From NCBI RefSeq assembly GCF_905163445.1, contig NC_053196.1, positions 14,099,501 through 14,163,500 of the forward strand: a stretch of 64,000 nt of DNA, written 5' to 3'. The notes beneath the pieces are model-generated. The model saw only the letters and a program-made list of their open reading frames with translations, ran no database searches and was not told the origin of the DNA. Numbering within the stretch: the stretch's first letter is position 1; each line of letters begins with the position of its first letter. This stretch comes from Pararge aegeria (taxonomy: Eukaryota; Arthropoda; Insecta; Lepidoptera; Nymphalidae). The translations under genes and the position numbers were made by a program. Positions 22,881-34,086 of this stretch are shown one piece after another.

Positions 22881-23764
22881 TATCTATTGCTTCTTTCAAA
22901 ATATATAATAAAAAAAATAAAAGCAATCTCTTCATGTTTTCTTTTGTTTTTTGAAGTTTTCGCTTCATCTTATTACTGTGAATACTATGTAGTGTTTCAT
23001 ATTGCACGTTGATACGGAACCCTATGTATGCAAAAACAATTTGCACTTAGCTGGTTGTTTAAGGATCATGATCCAAAGATAAAGAATAATTTCTGAAGGC
23101 AAAGAGGATGCCAACACTACGTTAGACTGAGGGGACACCCAATAACTTTTTTTAAATAAGCAACAACTGCAAAAGTCTACAAGATCCAGCCATTTAAACA
23201 ACCCAATATTTTAAAAATAGAATCCTTTTACGCTTTAATATCTACCGTTTATTTTTACAGTCCACAACATTTACCATTGAAGCAGATGCGCAATAAATTC
23301 TTTTTTAGAACGTCTCAATACTTTTTTAAATTACCCTATCGCTCACCGCAAAGGCTGTATATCAGTAGTCAGTTCTTTTTTAATTACGTGGACAACAGTG
23401 CTCGCATTCTTTTGCCAGCCGGGTGTGCACCGTGCCGAATCTATACATAAAATATTTAGATACTGCAGTAGTTTTAGACTTCTTTGCATTTATTTTATTA
23501 GGATATAAAACGATTGAAAACTATAAAAACATGCTATGAATACAACAGTTGCTGGTAAGAAGATTTTAAGCATTTATATTTCCCGTGCTCAAAGGGATCT
23601 GTTTCTTTTATTATTAGAATTTCGTTAACATTTCTTTGTCATAACCTGATAACGAGCGATGTAGGTAAGATTAATGTAAATAATATATATATAATATATA
23701 TCACTCTTATTCTCTACTGCTAGACATAGTTATGCTGTAGATTTTTTTTGTATTGTCTTACCCC
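22881..23764. other. No gene; AT-rich sequence
   Basis: Short minus-strand frames only. It contains a TATATA run at 23680-23702. Nothing is recognised. Confidence 0.4.
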
Positions 23765-23930
23765 TTAATGGGCGTCTACCAACAATATGTTTTCCGGTGC
23801 ACTTAAAAAGACTCTGACACTGAAATTTCAACGTCCATGAGGCCTCAGGGCATCAGTCAAATGCCTAACCCATTACCACAGACAACTAAAGCTTCGTAAC
23901 ATAATGCATTGACTTCTACTGATGGTTTCT
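23765..23930 (+). repeat. Dispersed repeat copy 1, split by the LINE
   Basis: It shares GGGCATCAGTCAAATGCCT, ACAGACAACTAAAGCTTCG and TTGACTTCTAC with 25120-25300. It resumes after the LINE at 25022 with GATCACGTGTAGTTATTTCG and runs to about 25070. Confidence 0.6.
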
Positions 23931-25021
23931 GGTGGAACATGCGACATTGTATTGTTTGCAGATGATACATCTCTAATTTTTAAGACTGATAGGAGTAAAG
24001 ATAACTCTGACGAAGTAAACCGTGTTATGTCGCATGTGTCGCACTGGTTTACAGTTAACAACTTACTTTTAAATGCAAAAAAAACAAAGTGTGTCGAATT
24101 TATCTTACCAAATGTAAAGAAAATTGATAAAAATATAATGATAAATGGTGAATCACTAAAAATAGAGACTTCCACAGTTTTTCTGGGCGTGACCTTGGAT
24201 AATAAGCTACAGTGGGGTGCCCATATAGATTCACTAGCGGGTAAACTAAGCTCGGCTGCCTACGCAGTCAGAAAAATTAGACAGATTACTGACGTTGAAA
24301 TAGCTAGGCTAGTTTATTTTGCGTACTTTCATAGTGTTATGTCCTATGGAATCTTGTTATGGGGTAAAGCAGCTGATATCGAAACTATATTTATATTGCA
24401 GAAAAGAGCTGTACGGTCAATATATAAACTTAAATCACGCGAATCCCTCCGTGAGAAGTTTAAAGAAATAGGCATACTTACTGTAGCTTCACAATATATT
24501 TATAACAATATAGTATTTGTAAGACAACATATTAGTCTTTATAAACAAAAAGTGGACATAAACAGTCGACTTACAAGAAATGGTCATAAATTAGTGTCAT
24601 CTGCATATCGTCTGCGTAAGGTACAGGGATCATTTGTGGGATTGAGTATACGCTTTTATAATATGATTCCTAAGGTGATTTTGGACCTGCCAATGCACAA
24701 GTTTAAAGAATTTGTTAAAACACATTTATTAGAGCGAGGTTACTATACAATTGATGAATTTTTTAATGATAAGGTTGCTTGGAAGCATCCGGCTCCGCTT
24801 TCAGCTCTCACAAGATAGAAAAATGAATGTTAAAATACAAAATGTAAATTGTTGATGTTGGAAAAGAGCAACTGCTGAGTTTCTTGCCGGCTTCTTCTCG
24901 GTAGAATCTGCCTTCCGAACCGGTGGTAGAATCACTACAAACAGACAGACTTGACGTTTCAAAAGTGCTTATATTAGGCCTACTTGAAATAAATGAATTT
25001 TGAATTTTGAATTTTTTTGAA
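23931..25021 (+). mobile_element. 5'-truncated non-LTR retrotransposon with open RT C-terminal region
   Basis: The reading frame 23931-24818 is open for about 295 codons. It starts inside the reverse transcriptase just before the catalytic FADDT motif (about residue 12) and continues through FLGVTLDNKLQW, the thumb region and the YNMIPKVILDLP-like C-terminus. A 3' UTR follows (GGCTTCTTCTCGGTAGAATC, AACCGGTGGTAGAATCAC), ending in repeated TGAATTT. This is typical of Jockey/CR1-like LINEs in Lepidoptera. The N-terminal part of RT, the endonuclease and ORF1 are absent, so it cannot move by itself. A second copy of the flanking repeat at 25270 preserves the empty site, and TTCT at 25022-25025 may be the target duplication. 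Confidence 0.85.
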
Positions 25022-25079
25022 TTCTGTTTTGATTTGATCACGTGTAGTTATTTCGAGCATGGCATTGATGGACCAAGCT

Positions 25080-25330
25080 GACTGCCCACTTTATGGTAAG
25101 TGGTCTGACCATTTAATGGACCTCTACCTACTCTAGGGTGCGGGGTCACTTTTCCAGCGCTTAACGACCTCATCGTCCATTAGGCCCCAGGGCATCAGTC
25201 AAATGCCTCACCCACCCACCCACCACAGACAACTAAAGCTTCGCAACACAATGATTTGACTTCTACCAATGGTTTCTTTTACTGATTTGCTCACGTGTAG
25301 TTATTTCGAGCATCTTTTTTATATTAATAA
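25080..25330 (+). repeat. Dispersed repeat copy 2, uninterrupted
   Basis: It contains the same words as the copy before the LINE, but here GGTTTCT runs directly into TTTACTGATTTGCTCACGTG. It is therefore the empty-site version. A short CCCA tandem run lies at 25212-25226. Confidence 0.6.
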
Positions 25331-25349
25331 GCGACGGACCAAGCTAAAA

Positions 25350-25617
25350 AATATATACCACGACAATACACACATCGCCATCCAGCCCCAAAGTAAGCGT
25401 AGCTTGTGTTATGGGTACCAAGATAGCTGTTGAATATTTTTATGAATATAATACATAAATACTTTTAATATTCTCGTATATATAATTATAATATAAGCAC
25501 CCAGACACTGAAAAATATTCATGCTCATCACACAAACATTTTTCAGTTGTGGGAATCGAACCCACGGCCTTGGACTCAGAAAGCAGGGTCGCTGCAAACT
25601 GCGCCAATCGGCCGTCA
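25350..25617 (-). mobile_element. SINE-a copy, minus strand
   Basis: It is a near-complete complement of the family: tail ACGACAATACACACATCGCC, body CCCAAAGTAAGCGTAGCTTG, head GGGAATCGAACCCACGGCCT and GCGCCAATCGGCCGTC. Confidence 0.85.
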
Positions 25618-25734
25618 AGCTCATTCATCATTTGATGGTAAATGGAAACCAATTGCTTGTAAATAGAGCAACAGTTCGCCGGGTAAACGAGGAGCACGTA
25701 CTAAAATGCCGCCTGTATCTGTCAATCTAAGGCA

Positions 25735-25860
25735 TAGGTGTTGAAGCCTCATATGTGCTGGAACACATCAATGCTGCTGAGCGGCAGAAATAAGCACGGC
25801 GGTTCTTCCCCGGACGACCTCGGTCACGGAAAACTTTGATACTACTAATTCTAAACCACT
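25735..25860 (-). repeat. Family-J repeat, minus strand
   Basis: GCTGAGCGGCAGAAATAAGC, ACGGCGGTTCTTCCCCGGAC and TTTGATACTACTAATT are the inverse of the family start. Confidence 0.5.
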
Positions 25861-25904
25861 CTTTGGGTCGCTGACGGAATCTGTGATCATATTATAGTTT
25901 TAGG

Positions 25905-26735
25905 CCATAAGTTATCACGGGCAACTTTTATGTGCAATAATTACTATCCACTTTATCATCATAATAATCCGCAACCTATTGACATCCTACTGATTGGCAC
26001 AGGCCTCGTCTCTCATAGGAGACGGTTTGAGGGACCCACCACGCTACTCTAATGCGTGTTGGTGGGCTTTAACCATAAGTTATCACGGGCAACTTTTATG
26101 TGCAATAATTATCGACTTTATCATCATCATCATCATCCGCAGCCGATTGACATCCTACTGATTGGCACAGGCCTCGTCTCTCATAGGAGACGGTTTGAGG
26201 GACCCACCACGCTACTCTAATGCGTGTTGGTGGGCTTTAACCATAAGTTATCACGGGCAACTTTTATGTGCAATAATTATCGACTTTATCATCATCATCA
26301 TCCGCAGCCGATTGACATACTACTGATTGGCACAGGCCTCGTCTCTCATAGGAGACGGTTTGAGGGACCCACCACGCTACTCCAATGCGTGTTGGTGGGC
26401 TTTAACCATAATTTATCACGGGCATCTTTTATGTGCAATAATTATCGACTTTATCATCATCATCATCCGCAGCCGATTGTCATCCTACTGATTGGCACAG
26501 GCCTCGTCTCTCATAGGAGACGGTTTGAGGAACCCACCACGCTACTCCAATGCGTGTTGGTGGGCTTTAACCATAAGTTATCACGGACAACTTTTATGTG
26601 CAATAATTACCATCCACTTCATCATCACCATCCACAGCCTATTAACAGCCTACTGATGGGTACTGGCCTCGTCTCTCATAGGAGACGGTGTAAGGAACCC
26701 ACTACGCTACTCCAACGCGTGTTGGTGGGCTTTAA
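25905..26735 (+). repeat. Five-copy tandem array, 165-168-bp unit
   Basis: The anchor CCATAA (CCATAATTT in one unit) starts at 25905, 26073, 26241, 26406 and 26571. Each unit carries TTATGTGCAATAATTA, a CAT-triplet run, CACAGGCCTCGTCTCTCATA, GGAGACGGTTTGAGG and GCGTGTTGGTGGGCTTTAA. The period changes from 168 to 165 with the CAT run. The unit is a form of a dispersed repeat with single copies near 45235-45345 and 63620-63760. The long reading frame across it is a by-product of a period divisible by three. Confidence 0.85.
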
Positions 26736-26739
26736 TGGC

Positions 26740-27162
26740 TATTAACACAGAGTGATAATAGCCGGGATCGGGTGGAACGGCTGACACAGCCAACTTCCTA
26801 ACTCCGGGCTAGTATCGAAAATTTACCATAACAACACAAACAGACTTACATACGGAGTAACTTATTTTAATACTTAATTATTAATAGTCTTTAGTCTATT
26901 GTCGTGCCATTGAGAGATTCAGACTCAGCCTAATGTTGCGGATACTTATTTACCCACTATAACTTATATAATCTGGCCCGACCCGAGAGATAATTATTAT
27001 ATCGATGGTATAGGTTTAGGTTTAAAGACATTTATTCCCATAAAAAGACCTAAGTCACTTACATAGGAAACTTAATTTTCTATAATAAATTAAACACTTC
27101 GCCATTTAGACTAAGCTAAATTCAATTTTACTATTATCTACTCATTCAATGTATTCGTCTGG
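26740..27162. other. No gene recognised between the array and a LINE fragment
   Basis: Some words near 26760-26820 (GGTGGAACGGCTGACACAGC, AACTCCGGGC) look like a family-specific tail of the tandem repeat. The rest is AT-rich. Confidence 0.4.
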
Positions 27163-27440
27163 TTAGACGAGTTTGACGACGAGACGAGAAAAAAAACACA
27201 TTCTAATAAAGATGCACGTGCTATATATATATATATATATGTATGTATGTAATTGATGAATGTTCATTATTTTAGTATCACTAGAGATTTTTTTGGTGGG
27301 AGTTCGAAAAGAATATTGGAAAAGGGTTTTTAGTATTTTATTTTCAGCAGTTTGCAGATGAGCTAGTCTTGTTTTGGTGGCACTTCCCCAGACTTCAATC
27401 AGGTAAATTAAATGTGGTTTAATGAGGGTATTATACAAAG
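27163..27440 (-). pseudogene. LINE reverse-transcriptase fragment, minus strand
   Basis: The minus frame reads MYNTLIKPHLIYLIEVWGSA, then HLQTAENKILKTLFQYSF and TPTKKISSDTKIMNI. It aligns with the larger fragment at 43358-43825 (YNSLVKPHIDYLIQIWGSAA). A TA microsatellite (27217-27240) interrupts the downstream part. Confidence 0.65.
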
Positions 27441-27889
27441 TCAGTACACAGTATTGTCATTCTTTCTTATTTTTTATGCATGCATATAATCTATTAATAA
27501 TTGATAATATTTCGTATGAATGGAGGCTATAATTATATTAACAGTCATTCTGCCTAGATTCTATTCGTTTGGAATGACTTCGGTTACAAAGGCCAGGTGT
27601 CAAAGCGCGGGTTACGGAAGAGGTTAAAAAACCAAAGATCACCCGGCTCCGGCTAAAAATCTGTGCAGGTGCGAGTGGTCAGGCGAAAAGTCAGCTGTTC
27701 GATACCATCGGCCAAATTACTGGATATTGGATTTTTAATGTGCCTTCATTAATTTGCACATTGCACGTTTTAATCTTTATTGTGCTGGCTATCGATGATT
27801 AGTTAATCTTAATTTTGTTTAATTAGGTATGACATAACATAATATATTATGGGACTAGATTTTACCCGCGGCTTACCCCGTAGGGGCCT

Positions 27890-28065
27890 GTGCACACCAC
27901 GTTTTTCAAACGTTGACGTTGACGGTGGCGCGCTTTTATGCTACAATAATGCCTACAAATGTTGTTTTAAATCACATTTTAACCATCACATAATTTTCTT
28001 TATAGTGGCATGTATGCATCAAAAGTGGTCTACTTAAATAAAGATATTTTTTGACTTGACTTAGA
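27890..28065 (+). repeat. Retroposon 3' end with TTGAC tandem
   Basis: Sequence from ACACCACG to AATAAAGATATTTTTTGACT with a short TGACTTGACTT tail looks like a LINE 3' end. The preceding frame (LNHILTIT) is too short to classify. Confidence 0.4.
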
Positions 28066-28939
28066 CTTTGGCATATTTTTATTCGATTGGTAGGTATGTG
28101 ATTAATAGAAAACAGATCGCAAACGTTTTTTTTCTAGCTTGGTTTGATATTACAATTACTTCAGGCAGAAATTTCGGAAATGAAGTTTTGCTTCCGTATA
28201 TAATCGTTTTTTCTAGTGTAAAAAAAGCAGTAGTTTTACAGTTAATCCATTGCAATAATACTGACAAATGGCTGTATGGTCAATGATCTTTGCCTTTCTT
28301 GAAAGGGTCAAAATAAAAAACACCATTAAACAGACAAACAAACAAATCATTCCTGTTTATAATATAACAATATATATAGATAAGTTACACTTTTAAGAGC
28401 GTTGAGCGGTGATACGTTGTGATATAGTTAAAAAAAAAACACATTCGAAATACGAAATTTTCGTAGAGTCGATAAAATAATCGTCAATTTATACACAAGT
28501 TTACTTGTTTTAATGTGCGCAATTATTTAAATATTTCAAGGTTAAGGAGTGAAATTCTTTTTAATCTTTAATTTATCGGTTGTTTTTAATTAATTAAAAT
28601 AGTTCGACAGCTGTTCGATATGAAGATACGTGGGTAGGCCGGTACCTATTTTGTTTTTTTTTTATCAACGCCGCTCGTGCTTTCATATTCATAAAATGGT
28701 TGTAGATAGTATTAATTATATTAATTAATTCAATTTATTATTGGTTAGTTTTAAATAAATTGTTCGTTAAATACGTGTTATTACCGTTTAGTCTCACGGA
28801 ATGTCATTAAAGTATCTACGGTTGTAGTTATCTTTTCAATTTATGCTAATTGCTAGTGGAACATTTATAATTGTTATGCTTATTACTTACTAGCTCTGTT
28901 AATGGTGGATGCGAAAGTTGCTGCGTGAAAATACTAACA
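28066..28939. other. No gene; AT-rich sequence
   Basis: Overlapping short frames on both strands at 28068-28286 are not conserved in any way I recognise. Confidence 0.4.
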
Positions 28940-29055
28940 ATGGTTAGAGTATGGGTTAAATATAACTGCCATACCTCCTAACAGGTTAGCCCGTTACGGC
29001 CCCAGGAGATAGCAGTCAACGGCTAACTTGTAGTGAAATAAAAACAATAAAAAAC
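28940..29055 (+). repeat. Family-C retroposon 3' end
   Basis: GCCATACCTCCTAACAGGTT, AGCCCGTTACGGCC, GCAGTCAACGGCTAACTTGT and GTGAAATAAAAACAATAAAA. Confidence 0.6.
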
Positions 29056-29714
29056 AAAATATAATATTAGAAGGTTCCAACCCAAGTTTTTTTTTTAGTA
29101 TTTCTTTTAGTAGTACTAGAGCTTGTGACAGAATTAAAAAGAAAAAAAAATAACTTATTAACTTGGCTATATTTGTTGGCGCATTTAGTCAAACAGATCC
29201 TCCGTCACCTTACACTTAAGAAAATATCAGGTAATTTTAGCTTAGACCCGCCACGCTGCCCCAATGTGGATTGACGGGCAAATTACCCGAATTTTAGACC
29301 TAAATCCAAAGGATCTGTATGCCACGTTAAGAAATTAATTTCGGCAAGGACATTAAAAGCAGATGTCGAATAAAATATTACGCATATTTAATGCCTTGGT
29401 AGTAAAAAAGTTTTTTTTTTTTCGAAATAAAACTATCGAAAGGTGCAGGTACACCGGGCCCGTGGCGTTAATTTGAGCCTCCTGAGACAATTTGTCACTT
29501 CTCTCGACTATTACCTGTCTCAAGTTGAAGTCGGCGATGTCGAATAAAATATACTTTTTTTCTGCAATAAATTAGCCCATTTTAATGCACGAAAATTGCT
29601 GAATTTATAACTCTTTTAAGGTGATGAGGCTAAGCGAACTTAAATTAACATACTTTGGAGATCCGTATACAACTACGCAGCTTTTAAAGTTGAATGCACG
29701 TTAGGTTAGGTTAG
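29056..29714. other. No gene; one repeat-like word
   Basis: GACCCGCCACGCTGCCCCAA at 29247 resembles the GCTACTCTAATGCG word of the 165-bp family. Nothing else is recognised. Confidence 0.35.
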
Positions 29715-29957
29715 GCAGCGACCCTGCTTTCCTCAGAAACTCATCATCTTGGAAGGCCGTGGGTTCGATTCCCACGACTGGAAAATATTTGTGTGATGAA
29801 CATGAATGTTTTTCTGTGGGTGATTATTATCTGTATATTATAAGTATTTATGTGTAAAAATATTGATTAGCTATCTTAGTACCCATAACACAACCTACGC
29901 TTACTTTGGAGCTAGTTGACGACGTGTGTATTTTCGAAGTATATTTATTTATTTAAT
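29715..29957 (+). mobile_element. SINE-a copy with insertion in the anticodon-loop region
   Basis: GCAGCGACCCTGCTTTC is followed by about 20 extra bases before GGAAGGCCGTGGGTTCGATT. The body and TATTTATTTATTT tail are normal. The first bases of the head are missing, replaced by GGTTAGGTTAGG-like repeats. Confidence 0.75.
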
Positions 29958-30165
29958 CGAATCATTATTACGAGTATCTACCCATTGTGGGCCCACTAAA
30001 TTGCATTGGTCTCCTCTCAGGAGGACTTTATACGGCTCTGAGAACTTCACTGTCACTCTCAGGCTTGCAGTTTTTCTTTCGATATTTTTTGAAACGGCTG
30101 GGGATAGAACTCGTCCCCACGTTAGCTAAGCCAAAGCTTTAACCACTAGGCTATCACCGCTTCGA
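29958..30165 (-). mobile_element. SINE-b copy, minus strand, joined to a SINE-a tail
   Basis: CATTGTGGGCCCACTAAATT, TGGTCTCCTCTCAGGAGGAC and ACCACTAGGCTATCACCGCT are the complement of SINE-b. It starts right after the TATT tail of the SINE-a at 29715, as at 17178. Confidence 0.7.
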
Positions 30166-30184
30166 ATGAATTACAGCATTATTT

Positions 30185-30325
30185 GCTTGTAATTAATTAC
30201 ACAGGCAACACTTCATACCGGAACACAGCAACGCAATGGTGGCCAAAATAAGCATGGCGGCAGAATTTTCCTGAACGTTCTCTGAAACAAAAAGCGCTCT
30301 AACACTACTATAAGCGACTCAAACA
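30185..30325 (-). repeat. Family-J repeat, minus strand
   Basis: GGAACACAGCAACGCAATGG, CCAAAATAAGCATGGCGGCA and ACACTACTATAAG. Confidence 0.5.
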
Positions 30326-30839
30326 ATGAAGCAAGTGAAATCCTAAATGCATTACAAATTAAACCATTCATAAATGCACTCAAGAAAGCTCCAACCGAGC
30401 TGAAGTGGAAACATGCGAACACGTTTGCGTGATTGCTGTTCGTGTGAGCGACGGCACACTAAAATAATGTGCTCACACATTTTTCAAGCTTACTATATTC
30501 CATATTTTGATAGCGTATGTTACTGTATTATTATGAAATAGTGCACAATTTTTACAAAACATTAATAAATACATAAAAGTACATACAAATAAACACAATC
30601 ATGGCTTGTAATTGACGAATCAAAAAAAATTCTGAACTACCTCAAGAAAATAGATTAAAGTATTTTTATGTCAGTTTCTTTTTCGTTCTTTTTTCACTAA
30701 TAGCTTGGAATTTCAAAAATACACAGAATTTAGACGCGTGTTGTTAACAACGTGTAGTTGTTGGCACTGCGTACTATTATCGGATACGTAATTGCGTACT
30801 GCTAGAGTAGCCTAGCCTTATCTTTTACTTATTTATGAA

Positions 30840-31010
30840 GCTGACGAGTTTGTTTGTTTACTTGAACGCGATGATCTCAGGAACTTTTGGTCCGATTTGA
30901 AATTTTTTTTCAATGTTGAATAGCCCATTTATCGAGGAAGGCTGGATTGGCTAAAACGAATAGGAGAATAGCACCAATGAAGAATGTTTCAAACTCAAAA
31001 ACTTTAAACG
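30840..31010 (+). repeat. Dispersed lepidopteran repeat fragment
   Basis: TTTGTTTGTTTACTTGAACG, CGATGATCTCAGGAACTTTT, GGTCCGATTTGAAA and AGCCCATTTATCGAGGAAGG are familiar high-copy words. They usually accompany Helitron-like ends. Confidence 0.4.
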
Positions 31011-31094
31011 TTTCGGTTTCACAGATAAGTCTCACAGATCAGTAAGTAAAAACAGAGAAGTAAAAATAAACTTGTAGTTTACTGGGCTGCTTAA

Positions 31095-31500
31095 AATTAG
31101 TAATTCATTTAAGGGTAATTGTTTATCTTTTTATAACAAATTACGAGATGAAATCCTTGGGATGTCACTCAATAAGTTCAAAGTTTATATTAAACGTAAG
31201 CTTATAGAAAAATGCTATTATAATATTAAGGATAACATGTATGATCAAAAAGCTTGGGTATGAATTGTTCTTACTTCAAACCTCAAAATTAACTAGACTT
31301 TGAGACGGTGATATAAAAAAACCTGGCTAAATTTGTTGTGGGCTTAGACCACGGCGCGTTTGGAACCCTCCTAGCTTTAGTTTTAAGTTGAAGAATGCAG
31401 TTATCACCATTACTAACATTAGTGTAACATGTTAAATGTATGAACGCTTCATGAGTGCCTGTAATAAGGTCTACATGAATAAAACATTTTTGAATTTGAT
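31095..31500 (+). pseudogene. LINE RT C-terminus with 3' UTR
   Basis: The frame NSFKGNCLSFYNKLRDEILG, then MSLNKFKVYIKRKLIEKCYY and NIKDNMYDQKAWV with a stop at 31261-31263, parallels the end of the LINE at 23931. The 3' UTR contains TTCATGAGTGCCTGTAATAA and ends AATAAAACATTTTTGAATTT. The same UTR is present inverted at 34690-35076. Confidence 0.7.
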
Positions 31501-31799
31501 AGTAAATGATGTACCTCTACCTCGGCCGGAACTAGAGGTACATTAAATATATAATGACCAAGTACGGAGACAAGCCCAGCGAAAGAAAAAGATTGTACCT
31601 CTTAAGCCTGTACTGTAATAAAAGCTGCAACACAAACCTCCATAGTCCAATGTCCCCGAAACGCTGAAGACCGTAACAAATGGAGGCGCATCGCGGGGCC
31701 TGCTGTAGCCAAAGAATCATGCGATCATTGTCAACCACGAACACTCTGTCAAGAGTGAATGACTAAGGAGGAAGCCTGTGAAGTAATATTTCGGTTTTA

Positions 31800-32165
31800 G
31801 TTGGGATCACAACTTCGTCGTGCTAATAACATTTGCTTAAACAAACCACGAACAAATTACGGTAAGAAAAACATAAGCTTTGAAGGAGCATTAATGTATA
31901 ATAAATTACCTAACGATATTAAAATAGAACAAAATTTCAATTCAATTTTAAAACTTTTGTAAATGACAAAATCTGCGTTCCTGGCTATGTATGACAGTAT
32001 GAAGTATTTATTTATAATTTTACCCTCCAGTTTTTTTACATAATTTCTGTTTGTTTCGTACGTGCCGTTGTTTGTAGTTTTAATATTACCTACATGAAAT
32101 AAGTTGTAAATAGTCTCACTGAGTGAAATTGTAATTTCTTTTGAGAAAAATAAACGTCTTTAACC
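31800..32165 (+). pseudogene. LINE RT C-terminal remnant with 3' UTR
   Basis: The frame reads RRANNICLNKPRTNYGKKNI, then SFEGALMYNKLPNDIKIEQN and a premature stop. The 3' part contains TTTTGAGAAAAATAAACGTCTTT, a LINE-tail word also seen near 7620-7650. It is a decayed copy. Confidence 0.6.
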
Positions 32166-32515
32166 ACATTTACACGTTGTATACGGCCCGCTAAGTTCTG
32201 CAAGCCGATCGCACTTTGCCAGTTCCATTCGTATTTATAGCTGTTGACTACTGAGTGATGACACGTGACGCCAAAGAAGTTATTTACCTCGCGTGACACA
32301 AAAGGTATAAACTACAATACGAGTCGACGACGCACTTTAAAATATTATAATAACAACACATTTAAAAGATAACAATCCTTCAAATTGGCAGGTAGGAAAT
32401 TATGAACTGAGCGAAGCGAGTTCTTACAGTTTAATTTAAGTTTAACGTCTGTCAGTGAACTATTAGCTTCTGCAACATCATCACGATCATCATTATCATC
32501 ATGATCAGCATCACC

Positions 32516-33033
32516 TGGATGACTGATTGGCGCAGTGGGCAGCGACCCTGCTTTCTGAGCCCAAGGCCGTCGGTTCGATTCCTATGACTGGAAAATGTTG
32601 GTTTAATGAATATGCGCTGATAACCCAGTGTGTACGAGCTCGGCTTCACTTTCGGGGCCGAGTTCGAATCCCGGCACGCACCTCTAACTTTTCAAGTTAT
32701 GTGCGTTTTAAGTAATTAAAATATCACTTGCTTCAACGGTGAAGGAAAACATTGTCAGGAAACCTGCATACCTGAGAGTTCTACGAAATGTTTTCAAAGG
32801 TGTGTAGAGTCCACCAATCCGCAGTGGGCCAGCGTGGTGGACTACGGCCTTAACCCCTTCTTATTGTGGGAGTAGACCAGTGCCCCGTAGTGGGTGATGG
32901 GTTGATATGATGATGATGAATATGAATGTATTCCAGTGTCTGTTTGTTTATCTGTATATAATAAGTATTTCTATATATTACACAAGCTACACATAATTTG
33001 GGGCTAGATGGTGATGTGTGTATTGTCGCAGTA
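32516..33033 (+). mobile_element. SINE-a copy interrupted by SINE-b
   Basis: The head and B-box (TGGCGCAGTGGGCAGCGACC, CGGTTCGATTCC) run to 32614. The body resumes at 32916 (ATGAATATGAATGTATTCCA, GTGTCTG) and ends GATGTGTGTATTGTCGCAGT near 33033. ATGAATATG is duplicated at the two junctions. Confidence 0.85.
32615..32915 (+). mobile_element. SINE-b, full length (301 bp), nested in SINE-a
   Basis: The head is GCTGATAACCCAGTGTGTAC and GAGTTCGAATCCCGGCACGC (B-box). The body includes GCTTCAACGGTGAAGGAAAA, GGGCCAGCGTGGTGGACTAC and GGGTTGATATGATG. The perfect 9-bp target duplication ATGAATATG lies at 32606-32614 and 32916-32924. Confidence 0.9.
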
Positions 33034-33106
33034 CACCCGGGAATCGAACCCAGGTCCTCGTCAACCACAGTCGAACATGCTAACCACTAGACCAATGAGG
33101 CAGTTA
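33034..33106 (-). repeat. tRNA-like fragment (SINE head), not a tRNA gene
   Basis: The minus strand reads TGCCTCATTGGTCTAGTGGT, TAGCATGTTCGACTGTGG and CCTGGGTTCGATTCCCGGG. The A- and B-box regions are good, but the acceptor stem cannot close because the sequence runs straight into the SINE-a tail. It looks like the head of a third tRNA-derived family. Confidence 0.6.
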
Positions 33107-33544
33107 TCTATATAGTAGTCTAGTGTGTAAGTATATCTCAGAGTGGACGATAAAAGCCGCGTATTCCTGTATGTACACACGCGGGTCCATTTGCTCGAAT
33201 GCAGTGATCTCGGCGCCACGTTGGCGCCATTTTACATTTCTATAATGACGCCGGCTCGGATTGGCTGTTGGCTGTTTTAGAGTAAAAAAAACAGATGTGA
33301 TTACCTAACATTTCTTTCAAGATTCACCCTCCCTCGAGCCAGAGGAGTTCTTTACAATGCACTGGCTTTTACTTAGCAATAGTAGTAGAGATTTTTGTGG
33401 TATACATATATGTGGTGATAGTTTATGGACATTGAAGTAATTATGAATACCGCGGAATATAGCAAAAGGCCTAAAGTGTAAATTTGAAAAAAGAGTGGTT
33501 TTATAAAAAGAATGCCCATGATGGACTTCTACAAAAGCCTACTT

Positions 33545-33625
33545 CTTTTAATTTTTTTATTCCACTACAAGCCCTTGACTGCATTCTCACCTGGTGGTAA
33601 GTGAGGATGCAGTCTAAGATATTCA
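33545..33625 (-). repeat. Family-C retroposon 3' end, minus strand
   Basis: TTTTTTTATTCCACTACAAG, CCCTTGACTGCATTCTCACC and TGGTGGTAAGTGAGGATGCA. Confidence 0.6.
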
Positions 33626-34086
33626 GTCAGTGTAATATTGTTATCTTTAACTCTTAAAAATAAATAAATATGTGGACGGATAGAATGCAAGTTAAGATTG
33701 TGACATGAGGTGAATATTTTTATTCCAATTTTGTAATGATTACTTAGAGTATTGCACACATTTTTCATAGAGTATATACATACATAGAATTTTGTAATTT
33801 TAATTAGTTTTTATACCTAACATTGAATTAAACACAACTTAAATAATCAGTAATGTACATATTCTATTATTATCTATATTTTATCCCAAAATTTTTAATT
33901 AATAGCTAAACTATCCAAACGAAAATTGTAAATGCATTTCAAATATTGTTTGAAATTAGAAATGTGATATTTTTTTTATCGACATAATTTAACTGAATCA
34001 TGAATAGACATGATAGAAATGACCATTATTTTTTTTCGCTTGTAAAGAATTAAATGGATTATTAGTAGTTTAAGTTCTTTCAACAT

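Noticed and set aside
23922..23930. ATG at 23922 as a genuine start of the RT frame
   Set aside because: The first three codons belong to the host repeat (GATGGTTTCT). The LINE begins at 23931, so the protein is a 5'-truncated fragment.
25905..26735. CRISPR-like array
   Set aside because: The units are contiguous 165-168-bp repeats without unique spacers, in a eukaryotic genome.
26224..26745. 173-codon + strand reading frame with internal repeats
   Set aside because: It is a translation of three units of the tandem array, whose period is divisible by three. No start context, domain or codon bias supports a gene.
33034..33106. Possible tRNA gene on the minus strand
   Set aside because: The A- and B-box words are good, but the acceptor stem cannot form because the sequence runs into the SINE-a tail. 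Treated as a SINE-head fragment.
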